Assembly: GCF_014925385.1 (NCBI RefSeq)
Contig: NZ_JACSDK010000017.1
Location: forward strand, 173,532-237,531
Direction of reading: 5' to 3'
DNA: 64,000 bases
Source: Pelagibius marinus
Lineage (GTDB): Bacteria > Pseudomonadota > Alphaproteobacteria > Kiloniellales > Kiloniellaceae
The notes beneath the pieces are model-generated. The model ran no database searches, was not told the DNA's origin, and saw only the letters and a list, made by a program, of their open reading frames with translations. The position numbers and the translations under genes were made by a program. How positions within the stretch are numbered: position 1 is the stretch's first letter; the number at the start of each line of letters is the position of its first letter. This document shows, one piece after another, positions 35,522 through 43,873 of this stretch.

Positions 35522-35834
35522 CGAGCTTCTTCTTAGACCATTCATAGGCAGCCTCAGTCTTCTTCTTGGACCACTGATAGGCGTTCTCAGCCTCCTTCGA
35601 AAGGTTCTCAGCGACCCCGACTGCGCCATCACCGATGCTGTCGCCGAGTTCGGAGGTCTTCTCCCCGACTCGTTCGGCATCGCTTTTGAAGGTCTCAACA
35701 ACATCCTCCTCGGCACTGGCGACGGAGTCGTCGGAAGATTGGGCTACCGCGGTCGAAGAGGCCGGCACGAAAAAGAAGAGGATCCCGAGCACGGCGCTGG
35801 TGCACAGAAATCGGACGACCAGTTGGAGTGTCAT
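35505..35834 (-). CDS. exported repeat protein, unknown function
   Basis: 109 residues from ATG 35834, with AGCAGGAGC upstream. A signal peptide (VVRFLCTSAVLGILFFFVPASS, then AVAQ as likely cleavage site) precedes a charged helical region containing two copies of WSKKK (YQWSKKKTEA and YEWSKKKLDE). It should be a periplasmic, largely helical or coiled protein. It overlaps the next gene by 17 bp. Family not recognised. Confidence 0.72.
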   Translation of the reverse strand: MTLQLVVRFLCTSAVLGILFFFVPASSTAVAQSSDDSVASAEEDVVETFKSDAERVGEKTSELGDSIGDGAVGVAENLSKEAENAYQWSKKKTEAAYEWSKKKLDELTN

Positions 35835-36018
35835 GGGCCAAATGCTCCTGCTGAGTTCGCTTTTGGTAGTGGTAACCTGGCAACGGATTACAATCCAGGG
35901 TAAATTTTGTGCCTTGACCGACCTACCCGAAGCGTCGGAATAGTGCGCCCGCAAGCAAGGCTTGGATCCGACGACTGCCTGAAGCGGGAGCGGGGCGAGC
36001 AGGTTTTGCGGAGTTCGA

Positions 36019-36378
36019 GACCGGTGATCGGCACCTGCCTGAAGGCCGCAATAGTCTCGCGCACCATGCGCACGCTGCTACCGTCCGGATCCGCACCCGC
36101 AAAAACTCCTCGGCCACGTCTTCAAAGGAGGGATCAGGCAGGCGCTTGTAGACAAAGCGCTCCAGAATCTCAGAATCACGCTTAATTCACAAGCTCTTAG
36201 CCGCCGCCGCGTCCGGCGGGTCGGCATCCAATCCCGTGCTCTCACGAATGCGCTGCGACTTGGCACCAATACGCACCGTGCCGCAAAGATAAAGCTTCCT
36301 GGACCCCTTTCGCCGCACAACACGCAATCCCCCGTGGCGCGGAACCTCCCGGCCCGCGCAACTTCTTTCTTCTGTCAT
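36019..36378 (-). pseudogene. truncated tyrosine recombinase gene
   Basis: Starts at the ATG at 36378 corresponding to the integrase start at 15710 (MTEERSCAGREVPRHGG versus MTEERGCAGREVPRQGG). About 64 codons stay in frame (to a stop at 36187), after which homology continues in another frame (FVYKRLPDPSFEDVAEEFLRVR is recoverable) and is lost near 36019. The catalytic domain is wholly missing, so it cannot be active. Confidence 0.85.
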
Positions 36379-36503
36379 AAGAAGATCCCTATGCATGGAA
36401 GTCGCCACTCGGCCAGGGCCGGGTGAACCCGCCGAAGGGCAGGGCGGGGACATCAGGCCAGAATGCGAGAAGCTGCGCAAAGCGCGAAAGCGAAAACAGT
36501 GCG
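36019..36503. repeat. right direct repeat, decayed integrase copy
   Basis: Aligns with 15349-15835 in the same orientation, including about 125 bp of upstream non-coding sequence. Differences include substitutions and small indels that break the frame. Together with the left copy it delimits the island carrying the APE operon. Confidence 0.85.
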
Positions 36504-36653
36504 GCTGGCCTGCCTGCGCATGCAAGAGGCAGGGAAATCGGGCTCCTGGGGCCCTCTCCCGGGGGCCTTCAGCGGCGCTCCGGCACCTTGAAATGGCCGC
36601 CAGAAAAGGCCGAATCGGCCATAAGCGCCCGCTGTCACAAGAGGCAAGAAGAG

Positions 36654-36694
36654 TTGCCATTTAGTAATAAATTGCCTATATAATGCCATATAGG
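36654..36694 (+). promoter_or_regulatory. promoter and operator-like palindrome of the toxin-antitoxin pair
   Basis: A TTGCCA box at 36654-36659 and TATAAT at 36679-36684 are 19 bp apart (TATATA at 36677 gives 17). A perfect inverted repeat CCTATAT (36675-36681) / ATATAGG (36688-36694) overlaps the -10 box. This is the layout expected of autorepression by the antitoxin; binding is inferred. Confidence 0.5.
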
Positions 36695-36703
36695 ATAATC
36701 GTG

Positions 36704-37117
36704 ATGCCTCAGTTCTTGCCCGTCGATACCGCCCCGCGCGGCTTCTCAGCGACGCCCCTTAGCGATGAAGAAGGGGCGGCGATGTTCCGCGCCGCGGTCA
36801 ATCTCTTCCGTCATTGGGATATCACCGACGAAGCGGCTGCAACCCTGCTCGACCTCACGGTGAGGACCTACAGGCGCTGGAAGGCCGAAGGGCCGGGGCG
36901 CATCAGCCGTGACGGCAAGGCGCGCCTCTCCAACCTCATGGGGATCCACAAAGCGCTCAGGATCATCTTCCGCGAGCCCCAGCGCGCCTACGCCTGGATC
37001 AAGGCACCCAACGAAGCCTTCGGCAACCGCTCGGCACTGGAGGTCATGCTGGGCGGCGAGCTCACCGATCTGATGCGCGTGCGCCGCTACCTGGATGCCG
37101 AGCGGGGCGCCTGGTGA
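36704..37117 (+). CDS. MbcA/ParS/Xre antitoxin
   Basis: 137 residues from ATG 36704, preceded by AGGATAATCGTG; an in-frame ATG at 36683 lies within the putative -10 region. An N-terminal Xre-like region (FRHWDITDEAAATLLDLTVRTYRRWK) is followed by the ParS toxin-binding domain (SNLMGIHKALRIIF, AYAWIKAPNEAFGNRSALEVMLGGELTDLMRVRRYLD in parts). It overlaps the RES toxin by 4 bp, so the pair is co-translated. Confidence 0.88.
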   Translation: MPQFLPVDTAPRGFSATPLSDEEGAAMFRAAVNLFRHWDITDEAAATLLDLTVRTYRRWKAEGPGRISRDGKARLSNLMGIHKALRIIFREPQRAYAWIKAPNEAFGNRSALEVMLGGELTDLMRVRRYLDAERGAW

Positions 37118-37827
37118 CCGACCCGGCTGAGGTGCCGGTCAACCGGGTCAGGTGGCGAAAGGCCGTGCGCATCATCCGCAGCCTCTATCCGCCCATTGAT
37201 CTCTTTGAAGATATCGCCGATCCCGAGGACTGGCCTCTCCTCCTCTCCGCCGAGCAAAAGACCAACCCCCGCCTCATGGAAACCATCGGCAACCTCGACC
37301 TGGTGCCCCCCAAGCGCTGGGTCGGCGGGGCAGGGGCCAGCTACCTCATGGCACCCTTCACCCATGCCAGCGCCGATCGGCCAAGCCGCTTCAGCGATGG
37401 CTCCTTCGGCGTCCTCTATGCCGCCAACCGCTTCAAGGTCGCGCTCCTGGAGACCGTCCACCATCACGGGCGCTTCATGGCGCGCACCCAGGAAGCACCC
37501 GGCTGGACCTCGCAGTTCAGGGAAATCGGCCTCCAGGTAGAAGGCCGTCTGCACGACCTGCGCCGGAACGAAAAAAGATATGCCGCACTGCTCCACCCCA
37601 AGGACTATCAAGCCGGCCAGGCCTTTGGAACGCGGCTGCGCGCCGTAGAATCAAACGGGCTCGTCTATCCCAGTGTGCGCAGCAAGGGCGGCGAATGCGT
37701 CGGTCTGTTCTATCCCGACCTTGCGGCCAATCCGATCCAGGGCCGCCATCTCGACTACCACTGGGATGGCACCCGCGTGGATCTCTATCGCGACGCCGGC
37801 AGTGGTGATGTATTTCGAATCGTCTAG
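37114..37827 (+). CDS. RES-domain toxin (NAD+ phosphorylase family)
   Basis: 237 residues from GTG 37114. The RES fold is visible in RPSRFSDGSFGVLYAANRFKVALLETVHHHGRF (in parts), with conserved Arg, Tyr and Glu, and YPSVRSKGGECVGLFYPD further on, which supplies the later Ser and the so-called RES motif region. Characterised members deplete cellular NAD+. The upstream ParS/Xre gene is the cognate antitoxin. Location directly beyond the right integrase repeat suggests it stabilises the island or arrived with it. Confidence 0.88.
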   Translation: MTDPAEVPVNRVRWRKAVRIIRSLYPPIDLFEDIADPEDWPLLLSAEQKTNPRLMETIGNLDLVPPKRWVGGAGASYLMAPFTHASADRPSRFSDGSFGVLYAANRFKVALLETVHHHGRFMARTQEAPGWTSQFREIGLQVEGRLHDLRRNEKRYAALLHPKDYQAGQAFGTRLRAVESNGLVYPSVRSKGGECVGLFYPDLAANPIQGRHLDYHWDGTRVDLYRDAGSGDVFRIV

Positions 37828-38352
37828 ATCTCTGCACCTAGATCCGCTTTGCGGCGAAGCTGAAAGGTGCTTGCAACTGTGGCCCGCCAAGCGAATAGGC
37901 TTTTCTGACTGGCTCCCACCAAGCCAGCAGCGCCTTGCCCACTACCCCAATTCTCATGACAAGCGCAGCCGGGCGCTCCTTCGGATCATCGGCTACTTTA
38001 CACCGCCAGGTCTGATCCCTCTCAGGACTGCTAGGGCACTCGAGCATTCCGATTGCAACGTGGCGATCGTGCGGAGCCAACGCTGGCATAGGTAATCTCT
38101 TGCCGGCGGGAAGATTACACAGAGAAGCGGGCGTTGAACTCTCATGCCGGCGCAATCTGGTGAGGTGACCAACAAGCCCCTAAGGGGCATAACGATCTTG
38201 ATTGCGTCAGATTGATTTAAAGGGACGACGTTCTCAGTGTCCCCATTTGCCTGGGAGCACCGACCAAGGGAAGTCTGAAATATACCTTTGAATATACGCA
38301 TCTTTCATGCCTCATCTAGGAAGTTACATCGTTTGCGAGGTGTGCTGCCTGG
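37828..38352. other. intergenic region, 525 bp
   Basis: Between the RES toxin and the LuxR-type gene. A leftward frame at 37838-38155 has no ribosome binding site or recognisable domain and I do not call it. No repeat or RNA gene was seen. The promoter for the LuxR-type gene should lie here; GAGGTG at about 38337 could serve as its ribosome binding site. Confidence 0.4.
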
Positions 38353-39150
38353 ATGCAGATGTTCATGCGGGCGGATCAGGGAAGCATGGACTTTTCGGAT
38401 TTTCTCGAGCAATCAGAAGGCGCGACTTCGCCGGGGGAACTTTTTGACCTGCTTGTGCGCGCGGGAAGAAGCGTCGGCTTTGGCCGTGTCGCATATTTGG
38501 CTCTGCGTGGTGACCACCCCCTAGTGCGCCACAGCAAGCTGCCCTGGCCATTCGTAGAGACGAACTTTCCGGCACACTGGCTGACAAGCTACACAGCTAG
38601 ACGTGAGCATGAAGAAGACCCAGTTCTTCGATATGTCGCGGTCTATCAGTATCCGTTTCGTTGGGAGGAGCTGACGCGATCTCACCATCCCGGCAACGGG
38701 GCAAGTCATCTATGCGCGAGAGCGGCTCGAGAGAAGGGGCAGCGCGGGGTTACTGTACCTATCCATGGACCGAACAGACGTCTTGCTGCAATCTGCTTTG
38801 CTTCGGAAGACCACGGTCCGGCCAAAGAGGCCTTGGGTTGGTTTCAAGCGGTCGCCATTCAATACTATAGGCGCGCGGCCGATTTGGACATGATCGAGGC
38901 CGCTACAGATGCGCTTCCTGACCTGACGGAGCGCCAGCTTGAATGTCTGCGCTTGGTCGCAGAGGGCAAATCCTCATGGGACATTGGGACAATCCTTGGC
39001 ATAAGTAGCGTGACAGCGACCTACCACATTAAGAATGCAATGAGGAAGCTATCGACAGGCAGCCGTACCGTCGCAGCGATCAAGGCCATAGAACTTGGTT
39101 TGCTAGATCCACCAAGATTGATCGAGGGCGAAGAACAAGAGCTAAGGTAG
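38353..39150 (+). CDS. LuxR-family quorum-sensing-type regulator (solo)
   Basis: 265 residues. The N-terminal autoinducer-binding domain shows the usual ligand-pocket pattern FPAHWLTSYTARREHEEDPVLRY and YPFRWEEL (Trp, Tyr, Asp-Pro, Trp). The C-terminal helix-turn-helix is LTERQLECLRLVAEGKSSWDIGTILGISSVTATYHIKNAM (in parts). Such proteins bind acyl-homoserine lactones or related signals. No luxI is adjacent, so it is a solo in this window. It converges on the EamA gene that ends the ectB operon. Start 38353, alternatively ATG 38365. Confidence 0.88.
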   Translation: MQMFMRADQGSMDFSDFLEQSEGATSPGELFDLLVRAGRSVGFGRVAYLALRGDHPLVRHSKLPWPFVETNFPAHWLTSYTARREHEEDPVLRYVAVYQYPFRWEELTRSHHPGNGASHLCARAAREKGQRGVTVPIHGPNRRLAAICFASEDHGPAKEALGWFQAVAIQYYRRAADLDMIEAATDALPDLTERQLECLRLVAEGKSSWDIGTILGISSVTATYHIKNAMRKLSTGSRTVAAIKAIELGLLDPPRLIEGEEQELR

Positions 39151-39199
39151 CGACCGCAACGAAGAAGGGGCTTGATCGTTTGCTGCCGAGAAATGGCTC

Positions 39200-40138
39200 C
39201 TAGCGGGCGGCCTTCGAGTCGGCGCTTGCCTTCCCCCGCCACTGCATGCCGCCGGCAAGTGCGACGCCAAAGACAGCGGCCACCATCCCCAACCAAGCAG
39301 CCGGTGGCATCGTTTCACCGATCAGGGCCCAGGCAAAGAGAGCGGCCGTGGGTGGAACCAGAAAGAACAGAGACGACACTCTTGACACCTCTCCCTGCCG
39401 AATCATTGCCAACAGCAGGGTCAGGGAGATAAGTGAGTTGGCAATCACCAGATACCCCAACGCCACTATGAACTCGGTATTCCACTCGATCCGAATGTCC
39501 TCAAGTAGAAGAGCAAAGGGGGCACAGACTATAAGAGCGACGGCATATTGAATTAGGTTGGCGGACACAGGGTGCTGGGCGGATCCAAATCGCTTTTCGT
39601 AAAGTGTGCCAGTCGTCATCCCAGCTAAGGCGCCGATAGATGCCAAGACACCCAGCAACGAGGTGCTGTCGAAATCGGAAGTCGCGACGATCACGATCAC
39701 AGCACCAGCTAGCCCGCAAACGATGCCCAGCCATCTCCCCGCGGACACGTTCTCGTCCGCAAATCGCCCAACGCTGAGAGCGACGAGAATGGGCTGGAAC
39801 GAAATGATGACACCGAATGCGCCGGCCGAAACGCCTAGGATGAAAGCAAAGTACGTCAGGACGAAATAGACCGCCTGGATGCAGAAGCCTACCACAATCT
39901 GATCCCACCACTGACGAGCGGAAGAAGGAAGAGGGGGGCGCAGAACGATGTAGATTGCTCCCAGCAAAGCTACCAGTACGACATACCTCAGCGCGAGAAA
40001 TGTGAGGGGAGCGGCGTACAAAAGCCCAATTTTTGCGAAAGCGAAACCGCCGGACCAGAGGACAACAAAAACCCACGGAACCCAAACTACCCACCATGGG
40101 TTCTGAGAGATCGTGGTGGAAAGGCTCCGTCTCATCAT
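39200..40138 (-). CDS. EamA/DMT-family transporter
   Basis: 312 residues, ten hydrophobic segments in two EamA halves (VPWVFVVLWSGGFAFAKIGLLYAAPLTFLALR, AGAFGVIISFQPILVALSVG, FLVPPTAALFAWALIGETMPPAAWLG in parts). It is the last gene of the leftward ectB-ectC operon and so is a candidate exporter or importer of the operon's product; the direction cannot be inferred from sequence. Confidence 0.87.
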   Translation of the reverse strand: MMRRSLSTTISQNPWWVVWVPWVFVVLWSGGFAFAKIGLLYAAPLTFLALRYVVLVALLGAIYIVLRPPLPSSARQWWDQIVVGFCIQAVYFVLTYFAFILGVSAGAFGVIISFQPILVALSVGRFADENVSAGRWLGIVCGLAGAVIVIVATSDFDSTSLLGVLASIGALAGMTTGTLYEKRFGSAQHPVSANLIQYAVALIVCAPFALLLEDIRIEWNTEFIVALGYLVIANSLISLTLLLAMIRQGEVSRVSSLFFLVPPTAALFAWALIGETMPPAAWLGMVAAVFGVALAGGMQWRGKASADSKAAR

Positions 40139-40227
40139 ATGAATCTCGGCTGATTAGGGTGACCGCGGCGAAGGGCGGTGCATCTCCGGGATATGTCAGG
40201 GGAAATACTTAAGGTAGAACTCTATTA

Positions 40228-41001
40228 TCAAACATTATCTGGAGTAGCAAGCTTGGTAGCGGACAGTCGGCCGCTGATCGATAGGTCAGACAGCACGCCC
40301 AGATGATTTCCAATCTGCCATGCCACCGCCTGATTGCTGCAGATGACGGGAGCTTGGATTTCGGCCTCAATGTCATCAATCACAGCCGAGGCGCGTACGG
40401 AAGTGCAGGAAATGAAGAGGGCGTCTGCGGAATGATCGTAGCAACTTCGTGCCGCCTCGATCCAAGACTCCTTAGCTATTGCCGTCATCTGGGAGTCCGC
40501 AGTGAAGCCAAAACAACTAGCGTTCGCAACTGCGTAGCCCCTTTTTTCGAAATCAGCGGCAATCATTGTCGTCAGTTCTTCGCTATAAGGAGCCAGGAGT
40601 GAGATCCGCCTCGCGCCAAGGGAGCGCAATCCTGCTTCGACGGCCCCCGAGGGTGTGACGCAGCGAGCAGTCGGTCTTGCCTTGCCCAGCAACTCTTCGA
40701 CCCGTTTTTCCCCAAGAGCAACAGAGCCGGAAGTGCAGCCGTAGACCAGCACATCCAACTCAGTGTTGGGAGCTAGCGATCTAGCAGCGGGAACGAGAGC
40801 AGCTTCTATGTCGAGCAAGGACTCTTGGGTGATCTCCTCGACGTTTTCTATACGCGTGGTGATCAGAGAAACCCCCCGCGGAAGCATGCGATGAAACTCC
40901 GCTTCGATATTGAGATCTGATGATAGAGCCAAGAGCCCGACACGGCCGACCGGTCCTGCCGCTTTGAGCTTGGGGCGATCAACAATGAGCGAGGCGAACA
41001 T
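40228..41001 (-). CDS. Asp/Glu racemase / maleate isomerase-like protein
   Basis: 257 residues. The two catalytic-cysteine regions VYGCTSGSVALG (about 85-96) and FISCTSVRASAVID (about 194-207) are those of the Asp/Glu racemase superfamily, closest to maleate cis-trans isomerase and arylmalonate decarboxylase-like members (CTSGS and SCTxxR). Racemisation, decarboxylation or cis-trans isomerisation of a dicarboxylate-type compound are all possible. It lies 65 bp downstream of the 2-hydroxyacid dehydrogenase in the same direction. Confidence 0.82.
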   Translation of the reverse strand: MFASLIVDRPKLKAAGPVGRVGLLALSSDLNIEAEFHRMLPRGVSLITTRIENVEEITQESLLDIEAALVPAARSLAPNTELDVLVYGCTSGSVALGEKRVEELLGKARPTARCVTPSGAVEAGLRSLGARRISLLAPYSEELTTMIAADFEKRGYAVANASCFGFTADSQMTAIAKESWIEAARSCYDHSADALFISCTSVRASAVIDDIEAEIQAPVICSNQAVAWQIGNHLGVLSDLSISGRLSATKLATPDNV

Positions 41002-41066
41002 GCATCAAGGTCCCACGCGCGCCGCGCTCAGGAAATGGGGCCTGGCGCCACTCTCGCGTAGCATCG

Positions 41067-42011
41067 TCAGTACCCGCGCTCGACATTGACGACATTCTCC
41101 AAGCTATCACCTCTCTCTAGCCTCGCAATATTTGCGAGCACGGAGGAGACAATGGATCGCGGATCGGTCACAGCAGCACAATGAGGAGTTACCGTAACTC
41201 TCGGATGCCGCCACAGCGGGCTGCCTTCCGGCAGGGGTTCGCGCTCGAAGACATCCAATACCGCTGCACTCAGGAACCCGTCGTCTAGAGCCTCGACAAT
41301 ATCGTCTTCTACGTGGACTGTGCCGCGGCCAACGCTAATAAAAGCGGGCCCTCCTAAGACCCCATCACGTGAGAGCTGCCGCAGAATGCTTGTGCCGATG
41401 AACCCATGTGTCTTCGGAGTGTGTGGCAGTAGCGAGACCAAAATATCGGTGCGCTGAAGAAAAGACGCGAGCTCGCCTTCTCCGGCAAAGCTAGCTACCT
41501 CAGGAATTTCCTTGTGTCCTGTGCTCCAGCCGGCAACCTGAAAACCGATGTCTCGCAAACGCTCCGCGACATACCGTCCCAGGTGACCTAGTCCCATTAT
41601 CCCAACGCGCACATCGCTGGAAAAGACAGGTAACTCCGAGACCCAGAGTCGCTTGACCTGCTGTGCATCCAGACGTCGCTGCTGACGCGATAAGATTAAG
41701 CAATGAAGGACGACGTACTCTGCCATCCGCATGGCAAGATTCGTGTCGACGGCCCTCACAATAGGCACCCCCTTGGGAAGAGTATGGTCCCTGAGGATGT
41801 GGTCCACACCAGCCCCCAGCGAGAAAATCGCTTTTAGTCTGGGAAGGCGGGCAAGGAGCCCATCAGGCGGATTCCACGCCAGAGCGTACTCAATCGAGGC
41901 CGGATCATCGACGTCTTCGCATTCCACCAACTGTGCACGTGGATCCTTTGATCGAAAGACCGCGTCCCAGTTATCGAAGGAATCGACGTCGGATATGAAG
42001 AGTATCGACAT
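41067..42011 (-). CDS. D-isomer-specific 2-hydroxyacid dehydrogenase (GhrA-like)
   Basis: 314 residues from ATG 42011; GAGGACCTCAGT precedes it. The Rossmann motif GIMGLGHLGRYVAERL (about 136-151) and the catalytic Arg/Glu/His set (VGRGTVH, VFEREPLPEGSPLW, VTPHCAA) are present, resembling glyoxylate/hydroxypyruvate reductase A. It reduces a 2-keto acid or oxidises a D-2-hydroxy acid with NAD(P)H. Its substrate in this operon is unknown. Confidence 0.88.
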   Translation of the reverse strand: MSILFISDVDSFDNWDAVFRSKDPRAQLVECEDVDDPASIEYALAWNPPDGLLARLPRLKAIFSLGAGVDHILRDHTLPKGVPIVRAVDTNLAMRMAEYVVLHCLILSRQQRRLDAQQVKRLWVSELPVFSSDVRVGIMGLGHLGRYVAERLRDIGFQVAGWSTGHKEIPEVASFAGEGELASFLQRTDILVSLLPHTPKTHGFIGTSILRQLSRDGVLGGPAFISVGRGTVHVEDDIVEALDDGFLSAAVLDVFEREPLPEGSPLWRHPRVTVTPHCAAVTDPRSIVSSVLANIARLERGDSLENVVNVERGY

Positions 42012-42043
42012 ACTGAGGTCCTCAAATGAGCTGGAAACAGGTA

Positions 42044-42934
42044 TCACATAACAACTGGCGCTACTTCCTCAAGCGTCGTCCGGTAAATCACCCTCCTGTG
42101 TATTGTTGTGTCATACGGGGTCGCGGCGTGAATTAGGCGTCGATTATCCCAAAAGAGAACGTCGCCTTTTTGCCAGCGATGACGGTATTGAAACTCAGGC
42201 CGTGTCGCATGCGCGGTCACCTTTTTGATCAGTGCTCTGCCCTCCGCTTCAGGCAAACCATCTACGCCAATACTCATATGAGAACCGAAATAGAGTGCCC
42301 GGCGACCCGATAGAGGATGTCTGCGGACCAGGGGCCACTTCTGAGGTGGCTCCTTCTCCAGGTCGAGTTCATGGCTGTTGAGCGTTTCAAGTTTGTTAAG
42401 TCGTCGCAAATAGTCATTGAGCCCACGCACGGAATGGAGCAGCGTCACGTTTTCATATTGACGTTTCTCTGCGGCTGAGAGAGCGTCATAGGCGGTGTAG
42501 GTGCATGCAAACGCGGTATCACCGCCTTTGGCGGGTACCTCCTCGCCTAGGAGAATGGTCGCGCGGGCCGGAATGCTATACTGGGAGTGGTCGGTGTGCC
42601 ATTCCAACTCCATGTCATCTATTTCCGAATTGGTGACGTCCGGCGCAAAAACAACCTGCTTACCTTCCGGATTCCCGATCACGAAAATTTCTGGGTGGTC
42701 CTTGTGCCGGTCTTCTTCTCGCGGTGCTAAGGCGAGGGGGGCAAAGGGGCGGCTGAACTCCACGAGTTGCCGCGGAGTGACCTCCTGCTTGCGAAATATT
42801 AGAACGCCGTACTTCTCAAGGGCCTGCTCAAGGACGGCGATCGATTTCTCATTGGGCACCTGATCGAGGCCAAGGCCATAGACCTCCGCTCCGATGACAG
42901 CGTCAACACGGTCAAACGTGATGTGGCTCGGCAT
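42044..42934 (-). CDS. TauD/TfdA-family 2-oxoglutarate-dependent dioxygenase
   Basis: 296 residues from ATG 42934 with GGGAGAAGCAA upstream. The iron-binding facial triad is His113-x-Asp115 (EWHTDHSQ) and His269 (RRLIHAATP), with Arg280/281 for 2-oxoglutarate. TauD-family enzymes hydroxylate or cleave substrates such as taurine, or hydroxylate amino acids in natural product pathways. It is not the PhyH-type EctD ectoine hydroxylase. Located 32 bp downstream of the formyltransferase, it is a candidate tailoring enzyme for the operon's product. Confidence 0.88.
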   Translation of the reverse strand: MPSHITFDRVDAVIGAEVYGLGLDQVPNEKSIAVLEQALEKYGVLIFRKQEVTPRQLVEFSRPFAPLALAPREEDRHKDHPEIFVIGNPEGKQVVFAPDVTNSEIDDMELEWHTDHSQYSIPARATILLGEEVPAKGGDTAFACTYTAYDALSAAEKRQYENVTLLHSVRGLNDYLRRLNKLETLNSHELDLEKEPPQKWPLVRRHPLSGRRALYFGSHMSIGVDGLPEAEGRALIKKVTAHATRPEFQYRHRWQKGDVLFWDNRRLIHAATPYDTTIHRRVIYRTTLEEVAPVVM

Positions 42935-42965
42935 TTGCTTCTCCCGCCGGATATTGTGACCTGTC

Positions 42966-43787
42966 TTAAAGGGGCGCATTGTGCGACGGCGACGGACTGG
43001 CCGTCTGCTGGAACCGTCGAGGGCGCAGCATGTCCACGGCAACCTCCTTGATTGCGCGCGGCGCCTTGCGGAAGGTGAGGCGGTCATCGTCGGGTTGCGC
43101 AGTTAGTTCCGCACGCTTCTCAACAATGGCCTGTAGCGTCTCGACCAAAACGTCTGCGCAGAGGTGATTGAGTTCTTGCAGGAGTTGGGGGTAACTAATG
43201 CCCGGTTGTAGCTCTAGACGGCGGCCGTTTAGAATTGGGCCTCTATCAACTTCAGTGTTAACGAGGTGAGCTGTGGCGCCCTGTGGGAGGTCATGAACGA
43301 TCGACCAGACGTAGGGTGTGTTGCCACGCACGTCGGGTAAGACACCAGGGTGCACGTTGATGATGCCGACGAGCGCGGTGGAAATAACCGCCGGCCGGAG
43401 GACCCGCGTGTCGCCAAGAATGACGAGGGGAAATCGTCCATCGCGCAGCCGGGTTATTGATTCGTCATTATTATGATTCGTCGTATACAGGTGTGTGATG
43501 CCCAGGCGAGCGCAAAGTGAAGCGGTTGGCTCCATTGATTCAAACTGGTCGGTTTGGAGCAGCTCCTGGAGCTGCTCGAAGCGGCCCTCTTCGGCCAAAG
43601 GAGAGTCTTCCTCGATGACCAATTCCGGCACAAAGCCGTATCGAATCAGTTCCAGCAGCATCAACTGGCCGCGCGGATGGTCGCGCAGATTTAGAAATGC
43701 GAAACGCAGATCCGCCGGTTTGGAAGAGTCGATGCCGGAGAACCGCCATTGTTTCTCGCTGCTTGGTATTCTTTCAAAGAGCGACAT
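42966..43787 (-). CDS. formyltransferase-family protein (10-formyl-THF dependent, methionyl-tRNA formyltransferase-like)
   Basis: 273 residues. The formyltransferase catalytic triad is intact: Asn144, His146 (INVHPGVLPDVRG) and Asp181 (EVDRGPIL), with GATAHLVNTEVD as the following strand. It lacks the tRNA-binding C-terminal domain of Fmt, so a small-molecule amine is the likely acceptor. Situated between EctC and a TauD-type enzyme and downstream of EctB in one operon, it may formylate 2,4-diaminobutyrate; this is inference. An alternative is formylation of an amino sugar or another amine. Confidence 0.85.
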   Translation of the reverse strand: MSLFERIPSSEKQWRFSGIDSSKPADLRFAFLNLRDHPRGQLMLLELIRYGFVPELVIEEDSPLAEEGRFEQLQELLQTDQFESMEPTASLCARLGITHLYTTNHNNDESITRLRDGRFPLVILGDTRVLRPAVISTALVGIINVHPGVLPDVRGNTPYVWSIVHDLPQGATAHLVNTEVDRGPILNGRRLELQPGISYPQLLQELNHLCADVLVETLQAIVEKRAELTAQPDDDRLTFRKAPRAIKEVAVDMLRPRRFQQTASPSPSHNAPL

Positions 43788-43873
43788 TGCATCAACCTTT
43801 CATTTTCAAGAACGCGACAGCCCGGAGCGACAGGTGCAAAGGACGGCTACTAAAGGAACTAGCCGATAAGCTT

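Noticed and set aside
37838..38155. 105-aa leftward frame downstream of the RES toxin
   Set aside because: No recognisable domain and no ribosome binding site; composition unlike a real protein.
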